Notes under the pieces: model-generated
What the model was told of the DNA's origin: nothing
What the model saw: the letters and a program-made list of their open reading frames with translations, nothing else
Databases searched by the model: none
Shown here: positions 18,036 through 26,847 of the stretch, in pieces
Layout of the letters: each line of letters starts with the position of its first letter
How positions within the stretch are numbered: the first letter of the stretch is position 1
Translations under genes and position numbers: made by a program
Source: Parabacteroides sp. TM07-1AC
GTDB taxonomy: Bacteria > Bacteroidota > Bacteroidia > Bacteroidales > Tannerellaceae
Length of the DNA: 64,000 nt
Assembly (NCBI RefSeq): GCF_003480915.1
Contig: NZ_QUKD01000008.1
Coordinates: 213,854 to 277,853, forward strand
Direction: 5' to 3'

Positions 18036-18926
18036 TTATTTTTGCTTTTTACATAAAGAAATAAAACCTTTCAAGCGATATTTTATATAACCTTTTAAAT
18101 AATATTTTATATAGCAATATCCACCATAGAAATAATAATCGAACTTTCCTAAAGGAACAGGGACCCAATTTTTCGGACATAAATCACTAGTATCAAAATC
18201 TTTCTTATTCTTTGCCCAAAATCCAAACCAGGGATCCGGATATATTACTTTTTTATCTGGGTTAGGATTCAACCAGGCACCCCACCATGAAAAAGTTGAA
18301 TTACTAATAATATTATGCGTACACATCGATTGCAAATATAAATCAACTAAGGGAGGTTCATTTTCAATAAAATAAAAATTATCTCCTTTAAAGTGTCTTT
18401 TACACCACTCTATATCATCACTTATAATCAGAAAAAATATCGTCTTATCAAAATAACTTATTGCTTTATTAAAATAAGACATTCTGCATACAGGATGCTT
18501 ATACTCCAGCTTCAAATAATCTCCGCGACGTACATTTATAGCTACAGTTTTTCTTTGAAATATAAAACCATAGTTATCACGTATGTATTTTTCTGTATTA
18601 CTATCTATCTTAAATAAATCATAGACAAGTTTTTTATCAAAATATTTTTCAGATTGAAAATAACCTTTCAATATAAGATTATCTTGTAAAGGTAATTTTT
18701 CATATAAAAAACTAGTTCCATTATATACTGTAACATTTTCCGGGTAAACATCTTGAAAATCTATTTGGGATAAAATTGACTTTCGAAAAATTTTTAACTC
18801 TGACAAAAAAGGATAATCACATATCAAAACTCTATAAGATACTCCTAATTTTTTGGCAAGAGAAATTCCTGCAGAAATTTCAAACAGACAATTACCTAAT
18901 TTACCTTGTAAATACGTATATATCAT
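18036..18926 (-). CDS. Alpha-1,2-fucosyltransferase-like, GT11
   Basis: A 296-residue GT11 enzyme. It shows the family N-terminus (GKLGNCLFEISAGISLAKK, where most members have GNQLFQ), the GDP-fucose motif NVRRGDYLK (about residue 130) and the C-terminal motif SNSTFSWWGAWLN (about 208). GT11 enzymes transfer fucose from GDP-fucose to galactose in alpha-1,2 linkage, as in the blood-group H antigen. The coding region is very AT-rich relative to the replication and biosynthetic genes. It is 4 bases from the GT52-like gene. Confidence 0.9.
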   Translation of the reverse strand: MIYTYLQGKLGNCLFEISAGISLAKKLGVSYRVLICDYPFLSELKIFRKSILSQIDFQDVYPENVTVYNGTSFLYEKLPLQDNLILKGYFQSEKYFDKKLVYDLFKIDSNTEKYIRDNYGFIFQRKTVAINVRRGDYLKLEYKHPVCRMSYFNKAISYFDKTIFFLIISDDIEWCKRHFKGDNFYFIENEPPLVDLYLQSMCTHNIISNSTFSWWGAWLNPNPDKKVIYPDPWFGFWAKNKKDFDTSDLCPKNWVPVPLGKFDYYFYGGYCYIKYYLKGYIKYRLKGFISLCKKQK

Positions 18927-18930
18927 TATT

Positions 18931-19935
18931 TTATCCTTCTATATTATTTGTTTTTAATTTATTTGAAATACCTTCATAGATATTACGTCTTTGGGTTTCT
19001 TTTATTAATGCTGGAGTAATATCGTAACCGGCAATTATTTTTTCAATATGGTTCCCTAAATTATATATAGCTGTTGAATTCACTGTAATAACTCTACATA
19101 ATGGAATATTCTGTAATGCTAGCAATTCCATTGGACAAGAAGTTTTTATAATTTTTGATGAAGGAAAATAAACAGAATAATCTGTGATTTCTGCCGGATG
19201 AACCTTTATCAGTACTCTTGATTCATCATAGTCAGCTAATAACAGACGATATACTTCAATTTTATCAGACTCTGAAAAATTCCCCTCCGAAAATTCGCTA
19301 AATGGCTGAGTTAATAAAAGAGTATCACATTGATCAAATAGCTTTAAATCTATTCCTTGTGGTAAAAAAATATTTAATATTTTCTTTTTCTGATTAGGAG
19401 TTTTTTGTTGCCATAATGCATCCAAATCGATTATTTTTGATTTTTTCGAAATTATATCTGGTATCGGTAGAATACCAGTTAAATAAACACAATCGACATT
19501 ATTGGCTAATCCAAATCGAGGATAGATATTCCCCCACAGATATCTACGCCAAAACGTCTTTACTCTCTTCACCTTTTGATATTCAGGACGTAAAACATAT
19601 TCATAAGAAGACAATCCATCCTCCAGGTAAAAAATATGCTTAAACAGTCTCAAAAACAAATTGGAGAAAGGAGGAGCACCACTTAAATAAATTGGAATAT
19701 TACAATTACATAAAGCATACCAATATATCAGTAACAATGCTACATATCGTTTTATTAAACTTCTTTCATCCAAGATCTTTGCTCCAGATATATATTGAAC
19801 AATAGACAAAGGAAAGTTTCCATGAAAAAAGAACAAAGTACTCTCAACCTGATTAGGAAACAATAGATAGTATTGTAACAAAGCATACGGAGTTTGTAAA
19901 TAAACGATAGTTTTATATTTTCTGAATAATCTCAT
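18931..19935 (-). CDS. GT52-like glycosyltransferase, probable sialyltransferase
   Basis: A 334-residue protein with features of family GT52: FYLEDGLSSYE in the first half, LLLTQPFSEFSEG, IKVHPAE (KxHPxE nucleotide motif) and a C-terminal TVNSTAIYNLG. GT52 includes bacterial alpha-2,3-sialyltransferases that use CMP-sialic acid. The CMP-sialate synthetase gene neuA two genes upstream supports that donor. Some GT52 members use other sugars, so sialyl transfer is likely but unproven. The gene is AT-rich like its neighbours. Confidence 0.75.
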   Translation of the reverse strand: MRLFRKYKTIVYLQTPYALLQYYLLFPNQVESTLFFFHGNFPLSIVQYISGAKILDERSLIKRYVALLLIYWYALCNCNIPIYLSGAPPFSNLFLRLFKHIFYLEDGLSSYEYVLRPEYQKVKRVKTFWRRYLWGNIYPRFGLANNVDCVYLTGILPIPDIISKKSKIIDLDALWQQKTPNQKKKILNIFLPQGIDLKLFDQCDTLLLTQPFSEFSEGNFSESDKIEVYRLLLADYDESRVLIKVHPAEITDYSVYFPSSKIIKTSCPMELLALQNIPLCRVITVNSTAIYNLGNHIEKIIAGYDITPALIKETQRRNIYEGISNKLKTNNIEG

Positions 19936-19956
19936 TTTTTATAACAAATCTATATT

Positions 19957-21099
19957 TCACAAATTTCTAACAATTTTCTCTAGATAAGGAAGATCCTTAT
20001 CATACTTAAAGAAAAATAAATGAGGAATAAAATAATATTTAGTATTTTTAATCAATCCGGATTTAAACAAAGTCTCTATTTTCATATTTTTTAAATCATT
20101 ATAGCAAGCACCTAAAGATATAGGCTTTTTATCAAATTCATATACATCTATAAACTTCATGTGATACCAAAAAAATCCACCATGTACGATTTTTGAATCA
20201 TAATGAAAATTTTCAATTATACGATAAACATTATACCCCGAATTCCATTTTATACTATCTGATTGATCAGATTCTTTAGGTGATTGATAAAAAGGTATAT
20301 AAAAACTTTGATCTGAAACTTCAAAAACGAAAAGATCTCCACATCCATTGAAAACTAATGGCAATTCACATCCTTTTGTAAAGACAGGAACGCCCCATTC
20401 TTCTCTGTCCCTATACAAATTTATACCAGAAAGGGAAACCGATATTTTATTCTTATGTACCAACCTATATATATAAGATCTATACATCTCCATAATTATT
20501 CCATAAGAAGGGAGTTTATCCATTATTTTTATAGACCAATAAAAACATCTACACAATCTAAAAAAAATGCGTCCCCAGTTATAAGCTATACATTCCTTTA
20601 AAGAAAATTTATAGTCTTCAATACCTCTATATGCATCACATAACTTTAATAAACGATCTGTAAAATAAAGCTGATCGGCATCAATCTTCATCGCATACCG
20701 GTAGGTTGCTTTCGACAACGTATAATTATAATAGTTGCTTAGTAAATGAATCGAATCTTTTGGCAAGTGATATGCATACCAAAAATCTTCCTCAGTTAAA
20801 GAATGAGCATATACTGGCGGTGCATAAAAATAGGCTTTAATCTTATCCGGATATTGCTGCCTCTTTTGTTCTACGATAGCAGCAGTTTCGTCTGTTGATT
20901 CTTGATAACAAATAATTAATTCGTCCAATGCACCGATACATGTATCGATACTTTGGGCTAACCACCTAGCCCCATCTTTAACCCGTATCAAACCACTGAC
21001 ACCAATTGGACGTTTTCTTTTTAGTTTAGATAAATCAACCTGAAACTCCGATGGATCATAATTTCCTTTACTACATAAAGGACATGAACATGTTTTCAT
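19957..21099 (-). CDS. GT-A glycosyltransferase, family 2-like
   Basis: A 380-residue protein with a short Cys-rich head (CSCPLCSKGNYD), then a GT-A-like core: GVSGLIRVKDGARWLAQSID is the usual first strand and helix (shown by VSGLIRVKDG), LIICYQESTDET replaces the usual nucleotide loop, and MKIDADQLYF is the DXD-type motif. The remaining half has no strong motif. It may transfer a sugar or phosphosugar onto the glycan. It sits 11 bases after neuA and 21 bases before the GT52-like gene. The four-cysteine/His-free head could bind a metal. Confidence 0.7.
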   Translation of the reverse strand: MKTCSCPLCSKGNYDPSEFQVDLSKLKRKRPIGVSGLIRVKDGARWLAQSIDTCIGALDELIICYQESTDETAAIVEQKRQQYPDKIKAYFYAPPVYAHSLTEEDFWYAYHLPKDSIHLLSNYYNYTLSKATYRYAMKIDADQLYFTDRLLKLCDAYRGIEDYKFSLKECIAYNWGRIFFRLCRCFYWSIKIMDKLPSYGIIMEMYRSYIYRLVHKNKISVSLSGINLYRDREEWGVPVFTKGCELPLVFNGCGDLFVFEVSDQSFYIPFYQSPKESDQSDSIKWNSGYNVYRIIENFHYDSKIVHGGFFWYHMKFIDVYEFDKKPISLGACYNDLKNMKIETLFKSGLIKNTKYYFIPHLFFFKYDKDLPYLEKIVRNL

Positions 21100-21110
21100 A
21101 TTTTCTCTTA

Positions 21111-21776
21111 TTAATATTTATGTGCATAATATTCCACCATTCCAAAGTCCTCCCGTGTATCAATATCCAAAGATCCAAATGGATGATCGACAATTAAAGA
21201 AAATAATGATTCACCACGAATATGCCCTTTTAATATCTGCTCTTTACTAGTGACATACAACAGGCCATTTTCAAAATAAAGAGGCTCCATATCCTGGCTA
21301 CGCTGGCCGAAGACAAAATTCCAGGGAATAAACTTTCCATCGATCAGACGACCTAATTTCCGAACTAAAGGAGAAACTGCAAATAAACTATCATATTGAC
21401 CAGTTTCAATCACTCGGATGGCTTCGTCCATCATTCCTGCCGGACGAAGCGGATTAGTAGCTTGTAGCAGGATCATATAATCGAATTCTTTCCCTTTTAA
21501 AAGAAGCTCCGTTGCAGCATGTTGCATAACCAAATCCGTCGAGCATAAATCATCGGATAATTCATCCGGTCGTTCAATCACTTCTGCCCCATACCCACAT
21601 GCAACACGAGCTATTTCCTCACTATCAGTCGATACATATACTTCCGTATCAGGTAGAACCTGCCGGGAATAAAGAATGGAATGGGCCAACAAAGGCTTAC
21701 CTCCCAAAGGAAAAATATTTTTCCCCGGCAAGCGTTTTGATCCCCCGCGAGCAGGGATTACTGTAACATATTTCAT
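21111..21776 (-). CDS. neuA: CMP-sialic acid synthetase (acylneuraminate cytidylyltransferase)
   Basis: A 221-residue enzyme with the CTP-binding IPARGGSKRLPGKN at residues 7-20, VSTDSEEIA, LLQATNPLR and LDIDTREDF, all diagnostic for the NeuA family. It joins CMP to a nonulosonic acid. With NeuB and NeuC about 17.6 kb downstream it completes the Neu5Ac pathway, and the GT52 next to it could use the product. No own promoter of the TAnnTTTG type was found in the first 100 bases upstream. Confidence 0.9.
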   Translation of the reverse strand: MKYVTVIPARGGSKRLPGKNIFPLGGKPLLAHSILYSRQVLPDTEVYVSTDSEEIARVACGYGAEVIERPDELSDDLCSTDLVMQHAATELLLKGKEFDYMILLQATNPLRPAGMMDEAIRVIETGQYDSLFAVSPLVRKLGRLIDGKFIPWNFVFGQRSQDMEPLYFENGLLYVTSKEQILKGHIRGESLFSLIVDHPFGSLDIDTREDFGMVEYYAHKY

Positions 21777-22055
21777 ATAAGTAGAATTAAAAAGGACTTT
21801 AAAAAACTTATTTCTATATAGGTGTTTTTATAAGCAACAAAATGGGTATAGATATTTGATTACTTTTACCTGAGTAAACCAATACAATAATGATTGGATT
21901 ATCCGAAAGAATTTTGGGCATCAGTTATTGGTCCGGAATTATTACATAAATATCCGGTTATTTATTAGTTGACTTATATTAATTGGTTTATTATTATTAG
22001 TTTAAGGGTTTGGAAAGATTCACTATTTGTCAGATGTGAGTCTATTCAGATCGCA

Positions 22056-22169
22056 TTAGGGGACGCAGATGACGCAGAATACGCAGATGCTCGCAGACTT
22101 TTTATTTTCTTTAAAACAATATATTATCTGCGTTTATCTGCGCTCGTCTGCGTCATCAGCGTTCCTTAA
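22056..22169. repeat. Long imperfect hairpin built of CGCAGA units
   Basis: In the 433-base gene-free gap between neuA and the ATPase gene, arms of about 44 bases (22056-22099 and 22124-22169) are near-complementary with one gap and a few mismatches, loop about 25 bases. Each arm consists of 8-10-base units carrying CGCAGA or its complement (GACGCAGATGACGCAGAA type). Nothing else was seen in the gap. It looks like a dispersed intergenic repeat or a miniature element; its copies elsewhere cannot be checked here. Confidence 0.7.
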
Positions 22170-22209
22170 TACAAACTGAATATATAGCTCATATTTTCCT
22201 AATATATCG

Positions 22210-23775
22210 TCAATTTTCAATGACTACCCATTCTGCCAAATTCCGCAATTGGGGACTGAAAGAGGCGGCGACTTTTATCAAACGACGACCGTCTGCTTGA
22301 TAGGGGATCAGGTAACCTTTATCATCTATTTGTTTCAGGGCTTCTTCCATACTGCCGTTCAGTTTAAATTCAAATACGAATATATAATCTTTTGTTTTCA
22401 CTACAGCGTCGGCACGTCCCCTGGCACTGCGAACTTCCGCCTCACAGAACTGCCCCATCAGCTTAAATACGATATAAAAAACAACTTGATAATGACGCTC
22501 TGTCTTGTCGTTCAATTCATAAGGAAAGTCGGCAAAAAAAGCTTCCAGCCGCTTCATAAAATCGTCTACATTTCCGGCACGTAGCTCGCGAACAAACTTG
22601 CCAATGTAAAAGCCACTTTCGTCTTCCGTAATGGCTGTATAAAAAGGAGTGATAAAATCGATAAAACCATATTTCACTTCTTCATTGGGAAAGGCTAACG
22701 TGTATAAACCGAACTCTTCATCATAACCTTTTATGGTCAGATAACCACTCTGATAGAGTAATGGGATCGGATTGTTGGCTTCCACACGATATTCGGAAAA
22801 GGCAGAGGCGCGCATCTCTATACTGTCCAAAATCAGACGCAGATCGTAATCTGTCTTTTTCAGTAATTCTACCAAAAAGGTCGGAGTACCTGTCTGAAAC
22901 CAATAATTGTCAAAACGGAGCGTACGCAGGCTATTCAGGACACTGAACGGATTAAAAACGCCCGGAGTTTTCTCTCGAAAATGATAACCATCGTATTTGA
23001 GTGTCATCAGACGAACGGTTTCTTCCATTGTCAGGTTCTTTTCCACACAAAGAGCTTCCAGCTCCGGTATGAAATTCGCCTGCAATTCATCTTGGGTGAT
23101 CCCGCAAATGGTTGCATAATCGGGATACATGCTGATATCGGCCAATTGGTTTAAATCGCTGAAAACACTGACATGGGCGAATTTGGTTACACCGGTCAGA
23201 AATATAAAACGCAGGTGGGCATCTGAACTTTTCAGTACTCCGTAGAAGGCTTTTAATGTATTACGATATTCTTTCATCAACACTTCATTGCCCAGTACTT
23301 GTAATAACGGCTTATCATATTCGTCAACCAGTACAACCACCTGTTTCCCGGTCTGCAAGGCTGCACGGCGAATAATACCGGCAAAACGGGTGGATAATGT
23401 TTGCTCATCCGTTCCTTTCCCATATAATTCTTCCCAACGTGTAAGATGAGAACTTAAAATAGCATTCAAGGCTTCAGCTGAGTCGTATTTCTCTGCATTC
23501 AGATCCAAATGCAACACCGGATACGTCTCCCACTCCTGCTCCAACTGTTCGATAGCCAATCCCTCGAACAAATGCTTCTTACCCTGAAAATAGGCTTCCA
23601 GCGTAGACAACAGCAGGCTTTTGCCGAAACGTCTGGGACGGCTCAGGAAATAGGGCTTACCTGTTTTGACCAGTTTATATACCAAGGTGGTTTTATCTAC
23701 ATATACAAACCCCTTGTTACGTATATCTTCAAAACTCTGTATTCCGATTGGAAGTTTTCTGATATCTGTATTCAT
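22210..23775 (-). CDS. AAA ATPase with C-terminal PD-(D/E)XK nuclease-like domain
   Basis: A 521-residue protein of the AAA-ATPase-like/DUF1703 group common in Bacteroidales. The motor has the variant Walker A SRPRRFGKSLLL (residues 45-56) and Walker B VVVLVDEYDKPL (about 165). The C-terminal part (about 435-500) has the PD-(D/E)XK pattern GRADAVVKTKDYIFVFEFKL. Family members are multi-copy and mobile-looking, and their role (defence, toxin or genome plasticity) is not established. It follows another ATPase of the same family, 35 bases downstream of its stop. Confidence 0.85.
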   Translation of the reverse strand: MNTDIRKLPIGIQSFEDIRNKGFVYVDKTTLVYKLVKTGKPYFLSRPRRFGKSLLLSTLEAYFQGKKHLFEGLAIEQLEQEWETYPVLHLDLNAEKYDSAEALNAILSSHLTRWEELYGKGTDEQTLSTRFAGIIRRAALQTGKQVVVLVDEYDKPLLQVLGNEVLMKEYRNTLKAFYGVLKSSDAHLRFIFLTGVTKFAHVSVFSDLNQLADISMYPDYATICGITQDELQANFIPELEALCVEKNLTMEETVRLMTLKYDGYHFREKTPGVFNPFSVLNSLRTLRFDNYWFQTGTPTFLVELLKKTDYDLRLILDSIEMRASAFSEYRVEANNPIPLLYQSGYLTIKGYDEEFGLYTLAFPNEEVKYGFIDFITPFYTAITEDESGFYIGKFVRELRAGNVDDFMKRLEAFFADFPYELNDKTERHYQVVFYIVFKLMGQFCEAEVRSARGRADAVVKTKDYIFVFEFKLNGSMEEALKQIDDKGYLIPYQADGRRLIKVAASFSPQLRNLAEWVVIEN

Positions 23776-23810
23776 GCTGAACTATTTTTCCGAATGACTA
23801 ATCTTCAAAT

Positions 23811-25088
23811 TCACGCATCGCAACCGATTGCCGATTCACGTTTCTGTATGGCTTCTACCAGGTAACTGTAAATCTGTTTGCGGGCAATCTGGTTCGGTAC
23901 TCTCATAATCGTTTCACCATATTCTACCCGATCGTACGTAAGTAAACCTAAATAGTAAAGCTGAGAAATAAAATTTACAGGGTTGACTAGCTTCTTAGCT
24001 GCAAAATAGTTTTTGACCGTATTTCCATTTATCTCATTTGTATCAATTAAACGTATGATCACCGAACAACCTTCCTCTTCACGGATAAAATGGCTCAAAC
24101 TACTGAAATCATCCCGAATATCATAATTCATCATTTCAGAGGGTGGACGTTTTTTCTGTAAATAATTACTTAGAAAATAGAGTATCATATTCGAATTGTA
24201 CAAGCTCTGCCCAATACATTCTTTCGTAAAACAGTAATTACCATACCAGAGTTTCATCATTCGAATAATATCTTCAATCGGATCAGACAACATACCTTCA
24301 GACTGATAATAAGACAACATATCGGATAGTTCCGATTCACTAAAACCTACCATCGAATTAAATTGATCATCAGTCGTAATATTCATCCCGATATTGAACC
24401 CACTCGTTACATCGTCCAGTGTAACAGGCGACACACCGGTAATGAACATCCGTTTAACAGGTGCATCCGGCCCCGTAGTAATTGCTTTGACAATATTAAA
24501 AAATCCGCGATAAAAACCTGAATCATGTGTCAAGGCACGATACACATTATTACCCTCACTGGATAAGATCGTGTTGGTGAAATTATCATATTCATCGATC
24601 AGCAGATAAATAGGCAACCCTAGCATGGCAGCACGTTTACCGATAAAGTTCAACTGACTGGCAGCTGTCTTCAGCTCCCTGATTTCTTTAGGAAAATCAG
24701 GTTCAAAAAACGAAGCATATTGATCGGCAAAAGCCTCCATCTGAATTTTAGCATAGCTATTGAAGGTATCTTCCAACGCTTGTCCCGTACCACGAACGGC
24801 GCTAAAATTGAAATATAGCACCAGATATTTTCCTTGTTCACCGGTAGGATGTTTACCGATATACTGATTGCCGAATAACTCGTCAAATTTATCGGCATAT
24901 CTCACATCATAGTAACAGTAAAGCATACTTAGGAACAAAGATTTTCCGAAACGACGCGGACGGATCAGGAACAGAAACGATGCAGTCTGTTCCAGCTCTT
25001 CAATATAACGTGTCTTATCCACATAATAATAATCTTCTGTAACAATACGAAGATAATCCGTCAGTCCATAAGGTATTTTCTTTGCCAT
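23811..25088 (-). CDS. AAA ATPase of the same family, lacking the nuclease domain
   Basis: A 425-residue relative with LIRPRRFGKSLFLSML as Walker A and YLLIDEYDNFTN as Walker B. It ends soon after the ATPase/winged-helix region (IARKQIYSYL), where full-length relatives continue for roughly 130-150 residues into a PD-(D/E)XK nuclease domain. The stop lies only 35 bases before the next ATPase start, so a deletion that joined two tandem genes is plausible. It may still bind ATP, but nuclease activity would have to come from elsewhere. A TATCTTTG box at 25140-25147 could drive the pair. Confidence 0.8.
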   Translation of the reverse strand: MAKKIPYGLTDYLRIVTEDYYYVDKTRYIEELEQTASFLFLIRPRRFGKSLFLSMLYCYYDVRYADKFDELFGNQYIGKHPTGEQGKYLVLYFNFSAVRGTGQALEDTFNSYAKIQMEAFADQYASFFEPDFPKEIRELKTAASQLNFIGKRAAMLGLPIYLLIDEYDNFTNTILSSEGNNVYRALTHDSGFYRGFFNIVKAITTGPDAPVKRMFITGVSPVTLDDVTSGFNIGMNITTDDQFNSMVGFSESELSDMLSYYQSEGMLSDPIEDIIRMMKLWYGNYCFTKECIGQSLYNSNMILYFLSNYLQKKRPPSEMMNYDIRDDFSSLSHFIREEEGCSVIIRLIDTNEINGNTVKNYFAAKKLVNPVNFISQLYYLGLLTYDRVEYGETIMRVPNQIARKQIYSYLVEAIQKRESAIGCDA

Positions 25089-25139
25089 ACTCTACTTCAT
25101 TTATTCATTTCAAATCTATTCCTTCCGGTAAGGATTATA

Positions 25140-25147
25140 CAAAGATA
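25140..25147 (-). promoter_or_regulatory. Promoter -7 box for the ATPase pair
   Basis: Reads TATCTTTG on the minus strand, an exact TAnnTTTG box, placing the transcript start near 25133, about 45 bases before the ATG at 25088. No good TTTG partner was seen at the usual spacing. Confidence 0.5.
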
Positions 25148-25205
25148 ATTAATTCCCCCGAAAGCACTCTTCAATTCTCAATTTTCAACTCTCTATTTTC
25201 AATTC

Positions 25206-25448
25206 TCAGGGTTCCCCCAAAAAACGAAAGATCAGTCCGGTCTGTAGCGGAGTAAACTTACGTTGACCTTTACACCAGCCGGTTTCTATGAGAGCAGCTG
25301 CCAACTGTGTATTATGGTTGATCCAACGTTTTAATGACTGGGCTGCCGATGCCGGCTGCAAATCCGGATTATATAACAATCCTAATTCTGTAAAGCCATA
25401 ACTCTTTACCGGTATCTTTTCGTCTTCCGGATAATTATTTCTGCTCAT
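25206..25448 (-). CDS. DUF4248 family protein
   Basis: An 80-residue soluble protein with the family pattern FTELGLLYNPDLQPASAAQSLKRW (split here: FTELGLLYNPDL and SLKRWI) and the end FTPLQTGLIFRFLGEP. In Bacteroidales, DUF4248 genes usually sit beside HU-like proteins, murein hydrolases and VirE-type proteins; here the HU-like gene is divergent, 279 bases away. Possibly DNA-binding (helical, basic), but function is unknown. Confidence 0.85.
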   Translation of the reverse strand: MSRNNYPEDEKIPVKSYGFTELGLLYNPDLQPASAAQSLKRWINHNTQLAAALIETGWCKGQRKFTPLQTGLIFRFLGEP

Positions 25449-25624
25449 AGGGGTACTTTTTTATTGATTTATATATTATAAAGTAACGAAAAAAATACCA
25501 TACAAGCAAGAGAAGCGCTTCCTTATTTTATTGAATTTCAACAAATAAACAATCATATTTCATTTTATTTACTGCTATCTATTCAGAACTGTTCCTAACC
25601 GGTAACCACCCCTCCCCGCTATCG

Positions 25625-25632
25625 TACCTTTG
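25625..25632 (+). promoter_or_regulatory. Promoter -7 box for the HU-glucosaminidase cassette
   Basis: TACCTTTG fits the Bacteroidetes -7 consensus, preceded by a C-rich stretch (CCACCCCTCCCC) where a TTTG would be expected. The transcript would begin near 25639, which rules out the upstream in-frame ATG at 25635 and supports the start at 25728. Confidence 0.6.
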
Positions 25633-25727
25633 AATTGTTATCGATAACCAATCAATCAACCGCCAATCGCTTCCGGACTATTTCCATCGGCATATTGGCA
25701 CATTGTTCAATTAAAAATTTAGTCATC

Positions 25728-26174
25728 ATGTCTTTAAGTTTCCATCTAGTCAAACGTCCCGATATGAGTAAAGATGCTGCCAAAGGCGCTCAGCTCTATT
25801 ACGGACAAGTCAGGGCTTTGAAAAAAGTCAGTTTCCAAAAACTCTGTGAGATGATCGCCATGCGAAGCACTGCTTTTATCGGTGATGTCATGTTAGTTGT
25901 CGAAGGTCTTCTCTCCGTTATGCAGGAGCGACTCGAAGAGGGCGATATCATCCAGATGGGTCGCCTGGGTAACTTCCGCATGGTAGCCGGTAGTAAAGGG
26001 ACTGCCACAGAGGAAGAGTTCAACACCTCTCTTTTCAAAAACGCACGTATCGTATATGTTCCGGGTACTATGTTAAGCGACATTCGCAAGAATGCTACGT
26101 ACGAAGAAATCAAACCGTTATCCTCTGAAAAATCGTCTTCCACACCCGATGACGACAGACCGGTTATCGAATAG
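25728..26174 (+). CDS. HU-like DNA-binding protein of the DUF4248/murein hydrolase cassette
   Basis: A 148-residue protein from the ATG at 25728 (MSLSFHLVKRPD, typical start for this HU-like family; the ATG at 25635 lies in front of the likely transcript start). The HU fold covers about residues 20-120 (VSFQKLCEMIAMRST, IIQMGRLGNFRM), followed by a charged tail. Such proteins replace the Pro-tipped arm of HU by a shorter loop. It begins a short plus-strand operon inside a minus-strand polysaccharide locus, with the glucosaminidase 8 bases downstream. Confidence 0.85.
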   Translation: MSLSFHLVKRPDMSKDAAKGAQLYYGQVRALKKVSFQKLCEMIAMRSTAFIGDVMLVVEGLLSVMQERLEEGDIIQMGRLGNFRMVAGSKGTATEEEFNTSLFKNARIVYVPGTMLSDIRKNATYEEIKPLSSEKSSSTPDDDRPVIE

Positions 26175-26182
26175 GCTGCGAT

Positions 26183-26653
26183 ATGCATAAAAAAGAGTTT
26201 ATCCAAAAGTTCCTTCCGGCTGCCCAGGCAGCCGGGGAACATTACAAACTGAATCCGGTCGTTATCCTCGCCCAAGCTGCTATTGAAAGCGGTTGGGGAG
26301 AAAGTGCTCTTTGTAAAATCAATCATAATTTTTTCGGACTTACCGGATACGGTCAACCGTCACTTTACTGGAAAGGTGCTAAAACACCTAAGATTGAAGA
26401 TGGCGGAATCTCTCACCTGCAGTTTCGTATCTATGAATCGGATGAACAGAGTTTCTTCGATTTTGCCCGGTTGATCCGTACCGTTTATTCAACAGCCGCT
26501 TCTATCAGCTATCATCCGGAGGCTTATGCCAAAGAGATCGCTTACAGCCGCTACATCAGCGAAGTAAACGGCGACAACCGAGAAACTTATCGACAATTGC
26601 TCACATCAATCAGTCAATATATACAAAATACTATCCAACATGAAATATCTTGA
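26183..26653 (+). CDS. Glucosaminidase (GH73, FlgJ/endolysin-like)
   Basis: A 156-residue murein hydrolase domain: the catalytic Glu is in AAIESGWGESAL (about residue 33-44), followed by NFFGLTG and a YAKEIAYSRYI segment. These cut the glycan chain between GlcNAc and MurNAc. There is no signal peptide, so release would need a partner such as the holin-like protein encoded next, or lysis. The stop overlaps the next gene by 14 bases. This is a phage-lysis-like arrangement, but no other phage gene is nearby. Confidence 0.88.
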   Translation: MHKKEFIQKFLPAAQAAGEHYKLNPVVILAQAAIESGWGESALCKINHNFFGLTGYGQPSLYWKGAKTPKIEDGGISHLQFRIYESDEQSFFDFARLIRTVYSTAASISYHPEAYAKEIAYSRYISEVNGDNRETYRQLLTSISQYIQNTIQHEIS

Positions 26654-26847
26654 AGCCGTACTTAATTTTCTGACAACCATTGCCCGGATGCTTTTTCGGG
26701 GCAAAGGAAAACATAAACCTGGGTATCCTCCTGCTGACGATAGTGGCAATACTGGCGGTTCTCCAAAAGAATACGGAAGTAGCCCTGGCAGCCATCGGAG
26801 CGATACTCTCGATCTCCGGGAAATCTACCCGGCTCCCGAAAAAATAA
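26640..26847 (+). pseudogene. Holin-like small membrane protein with an apparent frameshift
   Basis: Starting at the ATG inside the glucosaminidase 3' end, the first 18 residues (KYLEAVLNFLTTIARMLF) read in one frame. The same frame then becomes polar and runs to 26909. Removing one base in the run near 26692-26700 (CTTTTTCGGGG) gives a continuous protein with two hydrophobic helices (LGILLLTIVAILAVL, VALAAIGAILSISG), a basic tail and stop at 26845. This is a holin-like layout of about 68 residues. Either a frameshift mutation, a sequencing error at the homopolymer, or programmed frameshifting would explain it. Confidence 0.5.

Noticed and set aside
25141..25205. TTTTCAATTCTCA-like short repeats downstream of the DUF4248 gene
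   Set aside because: Simple AT/C-rich sequence with loose similarity only; no clear structure or spacing.
25635..25727. N-terminal extension of the HU-like protein (ATG at 25635)
   Set aside because: The promoter box at 25625-25632 puts the RNA start at or after this ATG; the family starts at 25728.
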